64,000 nucleotides of DNA from an uncultured Archangium sp. GTDB lineage: Bacteria; Myxococcota; Myxococcia; Myxococcales; Myxococcaceae. The position numbers and the translations under genes are program-made. The notes beneath the pieces were generated by a model. It saw only the letters and a list, made by a program, of their open reading frames with translations. It did not search any database and had not been told where the DNA came from. The stretch lies in NCBI GenBank assembly GCA_946479335.1, contig CAMLFP010000001.1, forward strand, positions 10,765 to 74,764, given 5' to 3'. Each line of letters begins with the position of its first letter. Position 1 is the first letter of the stretch. Of the stretch, positions 9,327 through 17,589 are shown in pieces.

Positions 9327-10955
9327 CTAGAAGTCGAAAGCGTAGCCCACCCGCGCGCCGAACCCGCTGGCGTTCAGTGCCGCGAGCGACGAGCTGAACC
9401 GTGAGTAGAGGAACCCGAGGTCGCCTTCGATGCGCCCCGGGCCCAGCCGGTACGACACGCCCAACGCCACCTCGAAGCCCGGCAACGCGCGGAACTCGTG
9501 CTGCCCGTTCACCGACACCCACGCCAGCTGCAGCGCCGGGCCGACTCCGCCCTTCAATTGGAACCGGCCCAGCGGCTGGTGCCACGCGAGCAGCAGCGAC
9601 ATCGGCAACAGGTCCGCGCGGCCGACGACCTTGCCCTGCATCACCTCCGAGCTGCGCACCGCGAAGTAGTAGCCGGCGCGGAGCTCGAGACCGAGCTGCC
9701 GCTGCAGCACCGGCAGGCGCGCGGTGAAGGCGAGCTGCGGCTGCGGCGAGAGCACCGCCTGACCGTTCACCAGGAGGCCGACGCGCGCGGCGAGCGAGAA
9801 GAACGGCGGCAACGGCGTCGTCTGGGGAGGCGGTTCGACGGGCTTCTCCTCCGGCTTCTGCTCGGGCTCGCGCACCGCGACGACCGCCGCCTGGCGCTGG
9901 AAGCTGCGCGACTCCGAGGGCGCCGAGCTGTGGCCCGCGCCGTCTCTCGCGGTGACGCGCCACGCGTACTCGCCCTCGCTCAGCACCTCGGAGCGCCACG
10001 CGTTGCCAGCCACCGTCACCGTCGTCGCCGCGCGCAGGCCCTCGTCGTTGAGGTGCGAGAGCTCCACCGTGTACGCCGTGGCGCCCGCCACGGGGATCCA
10101 GCTCAGCTCCGCGCGCTCGCCCACCACCTCGGCCTTGAGGCGCGGCGCGGCGAGCCGCACGCGGAACACGCTCTCGGCGCTCCACTCACCGGCGGTGCCC
10201 TTCTCGTCGACGCTCGCCACGCGCCAGCGGTAGTCACCCGCGGCGCTGGCCTTGAACGAGAGCTGCGTGGTGCTCGCGGGCAGCGAGACGCGATCGTGCC
10301 CGTCATGCGACGCCTCGACGACGTAGCTGGCCGCGCACCCGACCGCGCCCCACGTGAGGTTCACCTGCGCCGGCAGCGTCGCGTCAGCGGCGGGCTTCAA
10401 CCGCGGCGGCGGCACGCGCACCGTGAAGCTGCGCACCGGGCCGGCGCCGGTGCGGGTGTCGCGCACGTCGATGGCGCGCGACCGCCAGTACCAGCTGCCT
10501 GCGCTCAGGCCCGGCACCTCGAAGGTGGGCGTGGCGCTCTTGAGGAGGCGCGGCGTCGCGAAGTCGGCCGTCGCCGAGAGCTCGACCTGGTACTCCTTGA
10601 TCAGCGTCGACGGCGCGAGCTCCAGCACCACCGACGCGCCGCAGACCACGGCCGCGCCCTCGGCGGGTTTGAGCGGCGTGGGCACCGCGGAGTCGACGGC
10701 GATGGTGCGCGGCGGGCTCCACTCACTCAAGCGGTTGTCGGCGTCGACGCTGCGCACGCGCCACCAGTGCGTGGTGGTGGGCAGCTGCTCCCAGCGGTAG
10801 CCGGCCGTGGAGGTGCGCGTCTGCAACACCACCTCGACGAAGGCCGCGTCTTTGGCGATCTGCAGCTCGTAGGCGGAGGCGCCGGGCACCTCCTTCCACC
10901 GCAGCACGATGCGCGCGTTCTGCGCCCACGCGGCAGACGAAAGCAGCAGCCACAC
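9327..10955 (-). CDS. Fn3-like repeat protein with C-terminal outer-membrane beta-barrel domain
   Basis: 542 residues. The signal sequence MWLLLSSAAWAQ is followed by four or five fibronectin-III-like units (recurring LRWKEVPGASAYELQIA, YWRSRAIDV, YRWRVASVDEKG and YAWRVTARDGAG motifs). A Pro/Glu linker (EPEQKPEEKPVEPPPQ) follows, then a C-terminal beta-strand-rich domain ending GARVGYAFDF, with the terminal aromatic typical of outer-membrane barrels. GTG start. It lies 17 bases after the FecR-like gene, whose C-terminus carries similar Fn3-like repeats. It probably presents Fn3 domains in the periplasm or at the surface, anchored by the barrel. The function is unknown. Confidence 0.7.
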   Translation of the reverse strand: MWLLLSSAAWAQNARIVLRWKEVPGASAYELQIAKDAAFVEVVLQTRTSTAGYRWEQLPTTTHWWRVRSVDADNRLSEWSPPRTIAVDSAVPTPLKPAEGAAVVCGASVVLELAPSTLIKEYQVELSATADFATPRLLKSATPTFEVPGLSAGSWYWRSRAIDVRDTRTGAGPVRSFTVRVPPPRLKPAADATLPAQVNLTWGAVGCAASYVVEASHDGHDRVSLPASTTQLSFKASAAGDYRWRVASVDEKGTAGEWSAESVFRVRLAAPRLKAEVVGERAELSWIPVAGATAYTVELSHLNDEGLRAATTVTVAGNAWRSEVLSEGEYAWRVTARDGAGHSSAPSESRSFQRQAAVVAVREPEQKPEEKPVEPPPQTTPLPPFFSLAARVGLLVNGQAVLSPQPQLAFTARLPVLQRQLGLELRAGYYFAVRSSEVMQGKVVGRADLLPMSLLLAWHQPLGRFQLKGGVGPALQLAWVSVNGQHEFRALPGFEVALGVSYRLGPGRIEGDLGFLYSRFSSSLAALNASGFGARVGYAFDF

Positions 10956-10972
10956 CCACCACCACCGCGGAC

Positions 10973-12172
10973 TCAGGGCGTGACCTCGATCTCGGGGTTG
11001 AGCAGCTCCGGCGCCTCGGGGATGCCCTTGTGGATGACGCGGAACTTCAGCGGCGCCGAGGGCACCCCGCCGCCGTCATCGTCGGCGCGCACGCGCCAGA
11101 AGTACTCCGCCTCGTTGAGCGAGAGGGGCAGCGGCGCGCTGGTGCCGGTGACGGCGTGCGTGGCGACGACCGGCTCGAAGCCGCGGCTGGGGGAGATCTC
11201 CACCAGGTACCGCGTCACGCCGGGCAGCGGAGTCCACGCGAAGGAGACGCTGGTGCCCGGAGGCGCGAGCACCACCTCGCCCATGCGCGGGAACATCGCC
11301 ACCGGCGCGCGATCTTCGACGAAGGAGAAGCGCCGCGCCTCGGAGATGGCGCGGCCCTGCGCGTTCACCAGGCGCCACCACGACACGCCGCGCGCGGGCT
11401 CCCGCAGCTCCACGGCGCCGCCCTCCGCGGGGAGCTCCACGTCGGTGAAGGCGAACAGGCGATCGCGGGCGATCTGCACGCGGGCGTTCTCGGTCTCGCC
11501 CTTCCACGTCAGCGTCAGCGCGGGTGGAGTCGAGCGGAACGCCCTGCGCGCCTGCGGCTCGGGCGTCAGCAGCGTCACCGGCCACGCGACGAGCTGCACC
11601 GTGCCCGACTTCGCCGCGGCGACGCGCTCGCCGCCGCGCACCGTGGCCGACTGACCGCCGCCCTTCACCTCCGCGACGCCCTTCTTCACCAGCACCTCGA
11701 GCTTCTCGCCCGAGAGCTCCACGCTGGCCTCCGCCTGCGCGCCCAGCTTCGCCTCGCCCGCGGGGGTCTGCAGGGTGAGCCCCTCGGTGCCGGTGCGGCT
11801 CGACGCGGAGCCCTGACGCAACGTCACCGCGCGCTCGCCCGCGTGCGGCATCTCCACCACCACCAGGGTGCGCTCGTCGAGCGCGAGCTCGGTGCCGTCG
11901 GTGAAGCGCAACATCGCGGTGCCGCCGGGAGGCACGAAGACCGAGTCGCCATCGTGCACGTCCTCGCCGCGCGACGCGCCGCCCCAGCCCAGCGCCGACG
12001 ACAGCCGCAGCTTCACGTCACCGCTGCTCTCGGCGATCAGCGCCACCACCGGCGTGGTGGGGAGCTCGAGCGAACGCCGCGACGGCGCGAGCGCCAACGA
12101 CAAGGTCACCGCCGCCACCACCGACGACGCGCCCGCGAGCCAGACATCGCTCCTCGAGAGGGTCGCGTTCAT
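10973..12172 (-). CDS. FecR-domain membrane protein with Fn3-like repeats
   Basis: 399 residues. There is an N-terminal membrane anchor (VWLAGASSVVAAVTLSLALAP, about 11-31). A FecR-type domain occupies roughly 45-200: DGDSVFVPPGGTAMLRFTDGTELALDE is its hallmark segment, followed by LQTPAGEAKL. Two Fn3-like modules follow (WTPLPGVTRYLVEIS, YFWRVRADDDGG). The start ATG has GGAGGG upstream, inside the end of the receiver gene. FecR domains normally sense or transmit periplasmic signals to sigma factors; there is no sigma factor here, so it may feed the histidine kinase encoded downstream. Shared Fn3 units with the next protein suggest the two interact. Confidence 0.75.
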   Translation of the reverse strand: MNATLSRSDVWLAGASSVVAAVTLSLALAPSRRSLELPTTPVVALIAESSGDVKLRLSSALGWGGASRGEDVHDGDSVFVPPGGTAMLRFTDGTELALDERTLVVVEMPHAGERAVTLRQGSASSRTGTEGLTLQTPAGEAKLGAQAEASVELSGEKLEVLVKKGVAEVKGGGQSATVRGGERVAAAKSGTVQLVAWPVTLLTPEPQARRAFRSTPPALTLTWKGETENARVQIARDRLFAFTDVELPAEGGAVELREPARGVSWWRLVNAQGRAISEARRFSFVEDRAPVAMFPRMGEVVLAPPGTSVSFAWTPLPGVTRYLVEISPSRGFEPVVATHAVTGTSAPLPLSLNEAEYFWRVRADDDGGGVPSAPLKFRVIHKGIPEAPELLNPEIEVTP

Positions 12173-12176
12173 GGTG

Positions 12177-12617
12177 TCACTCCCTCCGGCGGCGCGGGGC
12201 GATCTCCGCCACCACGGCGGCGACGCGCTCGCGCAGCTGCGTCAACGGCGTCGACTCCCGGTGCACCTCCAGCGCCTCGCGCACGGCCTCCTCGATGGCG
12301 GCCAGGTTCTTGAACGGCTTGCCGAGCACCACGTCGGGCCGCTCCGACTCGAGGGCCAGGGGCTCGGGGTGCGCGGTCACCATCACCAGCGCGGTGTGCG
12401 GGGAGCGCTTGCGCACCTCGGCCATCACCTCGAGGCCGGTCATCGCCGGGAGCTGCTTGTCGACCAGCAGACAGTCGATGGCGCCGCCGTTGAAGAGGGC
12501 CAGCCCCGCCTCGCCGTCGGCGGCCACGTCGACCTCGTACCCGGCGCGCGCCAACACCTTGCCCAGCAAGGTGCGCACCGACTCCTCGTCGTCGATGACG
12601 ACGACGCGGGTCTTCAC
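12177..12617 (-). CDS. Stand-alone response-regulator receiver (second of pair)
   Basis: 146 residues with one receiver domain and no output domain. Acidic pocket D9/D10, phospho-acceptor D53 (LLVDKQLP), T81 and K100 are all present. The C-terminal tail of about 35 residues is helical and ends PRRRRE. GTG start 12617 overlaps the stop of the preceding receiver gene by 4 bases (GTGA). The tail (ESTPLTQLRERVAAVVAEI) may be a docking helix. Likely target of the kinase at the end of the operon. Confidence 0.88.
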   Translation of the reverse strand: MKTRVVVIDDEESVRTLLGKVLARAGYEVDVAADGEAGLALFNGGAIDCLLVDKQLPAMTGLEVMAEVRKRSPHTALVMVTAHPEPLALESERPDVVLGKPFKNLAAIEEAVREALEVHRESTPLTQLRERVAAVVAEIAPRRRRE

Positions 12618-13012
12618 GAAGCCGTACCTCCGGCGCGCAACGCCGCGTCGCAGATGTCGAGGATCTCGTTCACGCCGAAGGGCTTGGTGACGTAGCTGAA
12701 GACGCCGAGGTCGCTGGCGTGGGCCTTGGTCTCGACCGTGGGGAACCCCGTCACCAGGATGGCGCGCATCGCGGGCTGCTTCGCGCGCGCCTGGCGCAGC
12801 ACCTCGAGCCCATCGGTGCCCGGGAGGTTCTTGTCGGTGATGAGCAGGTCGAAGCGACCGGTCGACAGCGCGTCGAGCCCCTGTTCGGCGTTGTCGACCA
12901 GGGTGACGCTGTGACCGGCCCGTTGCAGCACGCGCTCCAGCAGGGCGCGCGCGCTCCGGTCGTCGTCGATGACGAGAATGCGACCGGGCACGCGCTGCGT
13001 CGAGGAAGTCAT
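12614..13012 (-). CDS. Stand-alone response-regulator receiver (first of pair)
   Basis: 132 residues consisting of one CheY-like receiver. It has acidic residues D16-D18, phospho-acceptor D60 (LLITDKNLPG), T88 and K110, so it should be phosphorylatable. It is the first gene of the minus-strand operon 13012-7547 and is translationally coupled to a second receiver. With no DNA-binding output, signalling must run through protein-protein contacts or a relay. Confidence 0.9.
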   Translation of the reverse strand: MTSSTQRVPGRILVIDDDRSARALLERVLQRAGHSVTLVDNAEQGLDALSTGRFDLLITDKNLPGTDGLEVLRQARAKQPAMRAILVTGFPTVETKAHASDLGVFSYVTKPFGVNEILDICDAALRAGGTAS

Positions 13013-13048
13013 GAGCGGCGCAGAGCATAGCGCGTAAAGTCCGCGCCC

Positions 13049-13684
13049 GTGCCCGACCTTCCTTTCCAGAAAAAGCTCCGCGCCGCGGAGAAAGCGCTGG
13101 CGTCAAGCGACAAGCACCTGGCCCGGGTCATCGCGCGGGTCGGGCGCTGTGAGATCACCCGCGAAGAGCACTTCGAGCCCTTCAACGCGCTGGTGCGCTC
13201 CATCTGCCATCAGCAGCTCCACGGCAAGGCGGCGGAGACGATCCTCGGGCGGGTGGTGACGAAGTTCGGCGACGGGCAGCAGGCGGAGCTCCAGCGCCTC
13301 CACCGCGCGCGAATCCCCACGATGCGCGCTTGCGGGCTGTCGCAGGCCAAGGCGCTCGCCATCAAGGACCTCGCCGCGAAGTGCCTCGACGGCACGGTAC
13401 CCACCGCGAAAGAACTCCACGCGCTGCCCGACGACGAGGTGGTGGCGCGCGTCACGCAGGTGCGCGGCATCGGCCGGTGGACGGTGGAGATGATGCTGAT
13501 GTTCCGCATGGGGCGGCTCGACGTCTTCCCCATCGACGACTTCGGCATCCGCAAGGGGTACTCGATGTTGCGCGGCTTGAAGGCGCAGGTGACGCCGAAG
13601 GCGCTGCTGCCGCTGGGTGACGACTGGCGCCCGTACCGCACGGTGGCGAGCTGGTACCTGTGGCGGGTGGCCGATGGCCGCTGA
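13049..13684 (+). CDS. DNA-3-methyladenine glycosylase II (AlkA-type)
   Basis: 211 residues, HhH-GPD superfamily. The helix-hairpin-helix reads VTQVRGIGRWTVEMM (about 135-149), and the catalytic aspartate is D164 in FPIDDFGIRKG, equivalent to AlkA Asp238. It lacks AlkA's N-terminal beta domain, like the shorter bacterial and yeast MAG1-type enzymes. It excises alkylated purines in base excision repair. GTG start at 13049, with divergent spacing of 36 bases from the receiver operon. Its end overlaps the next gene by 11 bases. Confidence 0.9.
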   Translation: MPDLPFQKKLRAAEKALASSDKHLARVIARVGRCEITREEHFEPFNALVRSICHQQLHGKAAETILGRVVTKFGDGQQAELQRLHRARIPTMRACGLSQAKALAIKDLAAKCLDGTVPTAKELHALPDDEVVARVTQVRGIGRWTVEMMLMFRMGRLDVFPIDDFGIRKGYSMLRGLKAQVTPKALLPLGDDWRPYRTVASWYLWRVADGR

Positions 13685-15059
13685 AGGCGGCGGCGAGCTC
13701 GAGGCCCTCGGGTACAAGCAGGAGCTGCAGCGCGAGCTGGGCGCGTTCCAGAACTTCGCGCTGAGCTTCTCCATCATCTCCATCCTCACCGGCGCGGTGA
13801 CGCTCTACGGCGCAGGGCTGACGGCCGGAGGCCCGCGGGTGATGCTGCTGGGCTGGCCGTTGGTCGCGGTGTTCACGCTCTTCATCGGGCTGTCGCTGGC
13901 GGAGCTGGCCTCAGCGTTTCCCACGGCGGGCGCGCTGTACCACTGGGCGTCGATTCTGGGCGGGCCGGGCGCGGGGTGGACCACCGCGTGGCTCAACGTG
14001 GTCGGGCAGTTCGCGATCACCGCAGCCATCGACTTCGGGTTGGCGGAGTTCCTCGCGCCGCTGCTGGGTCTCGAAGGCCGCGACATGGTGCTCGGGCTCT
14101 ACGCGCTGGTGCTGTTGAGCCACGCGGTGCTGAACCACGTCGGCGTGAAGGTGGTGGCGCTGCTGAACACCGTGTCGGCCTGGTACCACGTCACCGGCAC
14201 CGTGATTCTGGTCGGGCTGGTGTTCGTGCTAGCGCCGAAGCAGCCGGTGTCCTTCCTCCTTCGCGGAGACGTGCCGCCGCTCAAAGACGCGGTGCTGCCG
14301 GGCTTCCTCGCGGGGTTGTTGCAGGCCGCGTGGACCTTCACCGGCTACGACGCGTCGGCCCACGCCAGCGAGGAGACGAAGGACGCCGCGCTCGCCGCGC
14401 CGCGCGGCATCTTGATGTCGATCATCGCCTCGGCCATCGCGGGCTACGTGCTGCTCATCGCGGTGACGCTGGCCATCCCCGACCTCGGCGCGGCCGCCGG
14501 AGCGAAGAACCCGTTCATCTTCACCCTCGAGAGCGCGCTGGGCCGCACCGGCACCGCGCTGGTGTGGCTGTGCGTGGCGGCGATGTGGTTCTGCGGGCTG
14601 GCGTCGATCACCAGCAACTCGCGCATGCTGTACGCGTTCGCGCGTGACGGTGGGCTCCCGGGCTCCGCGTACCTCGCGCGCGTCTCGGAGAAGTGGAAGA
14701 CGCCGCACGTCGGCATCTGGGTGTCGGTGTCGGTGGCGTTCGTGCTGGCCATCTTCGCCGACGCGCTCTCGGTGATGGCCGCGCTCTCGACGGTCGCGCT
14801 CTACGCGAGCTACGGCCTCCCCATCGTGCTCGGGCTGTGGGCGCGCAAGCGGGGCTGGCCGCGCGTCGGCCCGTGGTCGCTGGGCCGGTGGGGCGCGGCG
14901 GTGAACGTCGTCGCCATCGCGTGGGTGGCGTTCATGGTGGTGCTGATGTCGCTCCCGCCGAACGGGCTCGCGGGCATCACGTTGAGCGCGACGTGCGCGG
15001 TGCTGTTCCTCGCGTGGTTCGGCGGCGTGCGCCGCATCTTCAAGGGCCCGAAGCGCTGA
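13674..15059 (+). CDS. Amino acid permease (APC superfamily)
   Basis: 461 residues with about 12 hydrophobic segments. It has the APC family start ELQRELGAFQNFALSFSIISILTG and the FTGYDASAHASEET signature in TM6-7, which is typical of the GABA/choline/BAT1-like amino-acid/polyamine transporters. The start ATG 13674 lies inside the end of the glycosylase gene, so the genes are co-transcribed. No metabolic genes nearby narrow the substrate. Confidence 0.88.
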   Translation: MAAEGGGELEALGYKQELQRELGAFQNFALSFSIISILTGAVTLYGAGLTAGGPRVMLLGWPLVAVFTLFIGLSLAELASAFPTAGALYHWASILGGPGAGWTTAWLNVVGQFAITAAIDFGLAEFLAPLLGLEGRDMVLGLYALVLLSHAVLNHVGVKVVALLNTVSAWYHVTGTVILVGLVFVLAPKQPVSFLLRGDVPPLKDAVLPGFLAGLLQAAWTFTGYDASAHASEETKDAALAAPRGILMSIIASAIAGYVLLIAVTLAIPDLGAAAGAKNPFIFTLESALGRTGTALVWLCVAAMWFCGLASITSNSRMLYAFARDGGLPGSAYLARVSEKWKTPHVGIWVSVSVAFVLAIFADALSVMAALSTVALYASYGLPIVLGLWARKRGWPRVGPWSLGRWGAAVNVVAIAWVAFMVVLMSLPPNGLAGITLSATCAVLFLAWFGGVRRIFKGPKR

Positions 15060-15226
15060 CCGGGATCGTGCGGCCCCTCCGTGAGAGGTGCTGGCGAGAA
15101 GTGAACGCACCGGCTTCAGGCGCAGAGCGTCGAGGAGCTGCGCTGAAGCGCCATCGGTGCACGTAGTGTCGGCAGGTCGCGATTGCACGCGCGCCTGCAG
15201 CGCGGCGAGCACTCCCTGGCAGCGGT

Positions 15227-15994
15227 CTACTCCCGCGGCTCGACCGCCTTCTGCTGCAACTGGCACGCGTTGTCGGCGATGCCGATGTTGTTGCGGCACT
15301 CAGGCTTGTCTTCCTTCACCTCGAGGCACGCGGCGAAGGAGTCCTTCGCGTCGCACGGCCTGCCGACCTCCATGTACGCGTTGCCCAGCGACAGCCACGC
15401 CTCGGTGAAGTTCGGGTCGAGCTGCACCGCCTTCGTGAGGTTCTCGATGGCGTCTCCGGTGTGGCCGTCTTCGAGGTCCATCGCGCCGAGCTGGCCCCAG
15501 GCTTCGGCGACGGTCGGCCGCACGTGCAACAGCGTGCGCCACGCCGCCCGGGCCGACTCGCGGTCGCCCAGGCCCTTGAAGGCGAAACCGAGGTTGAGGC
15601 GCGCCTCGAGGTAGTCGGGGTCGACGCGCAGCGCGTGCTGGAAGTTGTCGCGCGCTTTGTGGAACTCGCGCTCGCTCAAATAGATGGCGCCGAGGTTGTT
15701 GTGCGCCTGGGCCTGGTCGTTGTTGAGGCGCAGCGCCTTGATGAAGAACTCCTTGGCGCTCTTCTGGTCGCCGCGCGCGAGCGCGATGAGGCCCTTGTTC
15801 ACCCAGAGGTCGCCGAACTGCGGCGAGAACTCGACGCCGAGATTGCACTGGTCCTCGGCGGCCTGGAGGTTCCCCGCGGCGAGGTATTGCGCGCAGCGCA
15901 CATTGCACTCCTTCCCGCGGCCGGTCGGCGGGAGGGGCGCGGTCGAACAACCCGCGAAGGCGGCCACCGCAAACAGGAGACGAAGTCGACTCAT
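15227..15994 (-). CDS. TPR-repeat lipoprotein
   Basis: 255 residues. It has a lipoprotein signal peptide (MSRLRLLFAVAAFAGC, lipidated Cys16) and then five or six tetratricopeptide repeats (for example AQAHNNLGAIYLSEREFHKARDN, TEAWLSLGNAYMEVGRP) to about residue 220. It ends with a Cys-containing tail (two or three cysteines). Architecture and size resemble the PilF/Tgl pilotin family that assembles type IV pilus secretins in myxobacteria, but no pilus genes are adjacent, so this is only a possibility. Confidence 0.8.
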   Translation of the reverse strand: MSRLRLLFAVAAFAGCSTAPLPPTGRGKECNVRCAQYLAAGNLQAAEDQCNLGVEFSPQFGDLWVNKGLIALARGDQKSAKEFFIKALRLNNDQAQAHNNLGAIYLSEREFHKARDNFQHALRVDPDYLEARLNLGFAFKGLGDRESARAAWRTLLHVRPTVAEAWGQLGAMDLEDGHTGDAIENLTKAVQLDPNFTEAWLSLGNAYMEVGRPCDAKDSFAACLEVKEDKPECRNNIGIADNACQLQQKAVEPRE

Positions 15995-16090
15995 CGGAGC
16001 GACTCTAGAGGCTTGCCCGCGCGAACGCCGAGGCCGCTTTCTCTCTTTCGCGGTGCTGCCGCGGTGGTCGCTGCGGCGGGTGTGGAGCGT

Positions 16091-17491
16091 TCAGCGTTGC
16101 TGACTCGAGAGCAGCCGCCCCGAGCGATCGGTCAACACGGTGAGCGCGCCGGAGCGGTCGCGAGACCCGTTGGCGTTCGACACCTCGAACTCGATGGTGG
16201 TGCGGAAGCCCACCACGCGCGGCGGGGTCGCGCTCGTGTCGGTCACCGACTCCAACGTACGCGAGGTTTCATGGAAGGCGCCCGCCCCCAGAATTGAAGT
16301 GCCCACCGCCTTCTTGATGACGGGCTGGAGCTGCCGCGACATGACGTCGGCGTAGCGCTCAGCGCAGTCCCACGGCATCGCCGACGCGTCGACCACCGCG
16401 AGCGCGACGTGCTTCCCGTGAAGCACGGCTTCCACCTGAGCGGCCGCCTGACCTCGCTCGGCGGTGCTCAACTTTTCGACCTTCGGCCCATCGAGCTTCG
16501 TGATGCCGGCAGCGGCGAGCTCCTTCACCATCGCGGCGCGACCTGCGGGCGAGACCTGCGCGCGGTGAAAGACCTCCAACAACATCGCCTCGGCCGCCGG
16601 CTTCGCGTTCGCCGGCTGCTGCCGGTACGCCGCGAGCATGTTGGTGAAGACGCCGTGGAAGGTCTTCTCGGCTTCGGTGCGCACCTTCTTCGCCGCAGCG
16701 TCACGCTTGTCGGCGACCTGGTCGATCAACGCCAGTTGGGCGTTGCCGAACGCGTTCTCGAGGAAGGCATCCGCCGAGAGCCAGTGCGTCTGCGCCTCGG
16801 GCGTCATCACCCACTCGCGGTAATCCGCGAGCGTCTTCTCCCGCAGCGCTTTGGCCGCCTGCGGCGAGAGCTCCGGGAGGTGCCGCGGGTCGAGCCCGCG
16901 CTCTTGCGCGCGCTTCTGCGCGGCGTTCTTCCAGTCGAGCGTGTCGAGAAATCCACTCTCTTCGCTCGGGAGCATCGGCCGCGAATAGAGCCGCTGAAAC
17001 TCCGAGTTCATGTCCTTCACGGCCTGCACTTCGCGCGACGTACGGAAGGTCGCGCCCGCCGCGAGCTGGTGGCGAAGCCACACGAGGGTCAGTTGTACCG
17101 AGAGCGCGTTGGCCGACGCCTGATACTGCGCGTGCGCGGCCTCGCCCAACGACATCCCCCGGGTGTCGACGTACGCATCGCCCTCCTGCCCGTGAGGGAT
17201 GAACGCCACCTGCCGCCCGTAGATCTGCTCGAGCACGTCGCGCTCGATGCCGGTGGGAGGCGCGACGGCCAGCGACCAATCAACCTTGCCGATGAAGTCG
17301 AGCGCCGCGGCGAACTGACTGCCGGCCCCCAGGGAGGGCGCGCTCAACGCCCCGAGCGACTGCCACAGCTTCGCGGTGTCGGCAGGCGAGAGCTGAAGCA
17401 TCGCTCCGCCGAACTTCGGGTTCACACCGTCGAAGACCGTATTGGGGTTGCGCGGAACAACCACCGTCGACCGGCCGATGGGCTTGGGCAT
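16091..17491 (-). CDS. Conserved hypothetical protein, about 466 residues
   Basis: I do not recognise a family. It has no signal peptide or membrane segments and is mostly helical, with many Ala/Gln/Glu/Lys stretches (KRDAAAKKVRTEAEKTFHG). The N-terminal 90 residues may be disordered (MPKPIGRSTVVVPRNPNTV). Residues around 390-466 look beta-rich (VGFRTTIEFEVSNANG). The ATG start at 17491 has a weak AGGA site. It stands alone between the TPR lipoprotein and the O-antigen ligase-like gene on the same strand. GC-rich codon use matches its neighbours. Confidence 0.7.
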   Translation of the reverse strand: MPKPIGRSTVVVPRNPNTVFDGVNPKFGGAMLQLSPADTAKLWQSLGALSAPSLGAGSQFAAALDFIGKVDWSLAVAPPTGIERDVLEQIYGRQVAFIPHGQEGDAYVDTRGMSLGEAAHAQYQASANALSVQLTLVWLRHQLAAGATFRTSREVQAVKDMNSEFQRLYSRPMLPSEESGFLDTLDWKNAAQKRAQERGLDPRHLPELSPQAAKALREKTLADYREWVMTPEAQTHWLSADAFLENAFGNAQLALIDQVADKRDAAAKKVRTEAEKTFHGVFTNMLAAYRQQPANAKPAAEAMLLEVFHRAQVSPAGRAAMVKELAAAGITKLDGPKVEKLSTAERGQAAAQVEAVLHGKHVALAVVDASAMPWDCAERYADVMSRQLQPVIKKAVGTSILGAGAFHETSRTLESVTDTSATPPRVVGFRTTIEFEVSNANGSRDRSGALTVLTDRSGRLLSSQQR

Positions 17492-17589
17492 GGCGCGGGT
17501 TCCTAGGTGCCCAGCGGTGACAACTCAACCCCACGACTGCAACACGCCCCTCGGGTTTCTCGTCGACGCGGGCATCGCCCGCATCACCG

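Noticed and set aside
9498..11654. Long plus-strand open frame opposite the FecR and Fn3 genes
   Set aside because: Composition typical of antisense shadows in GC-rich DNA; the minus-strand proteins have clear domains and coupled starts.
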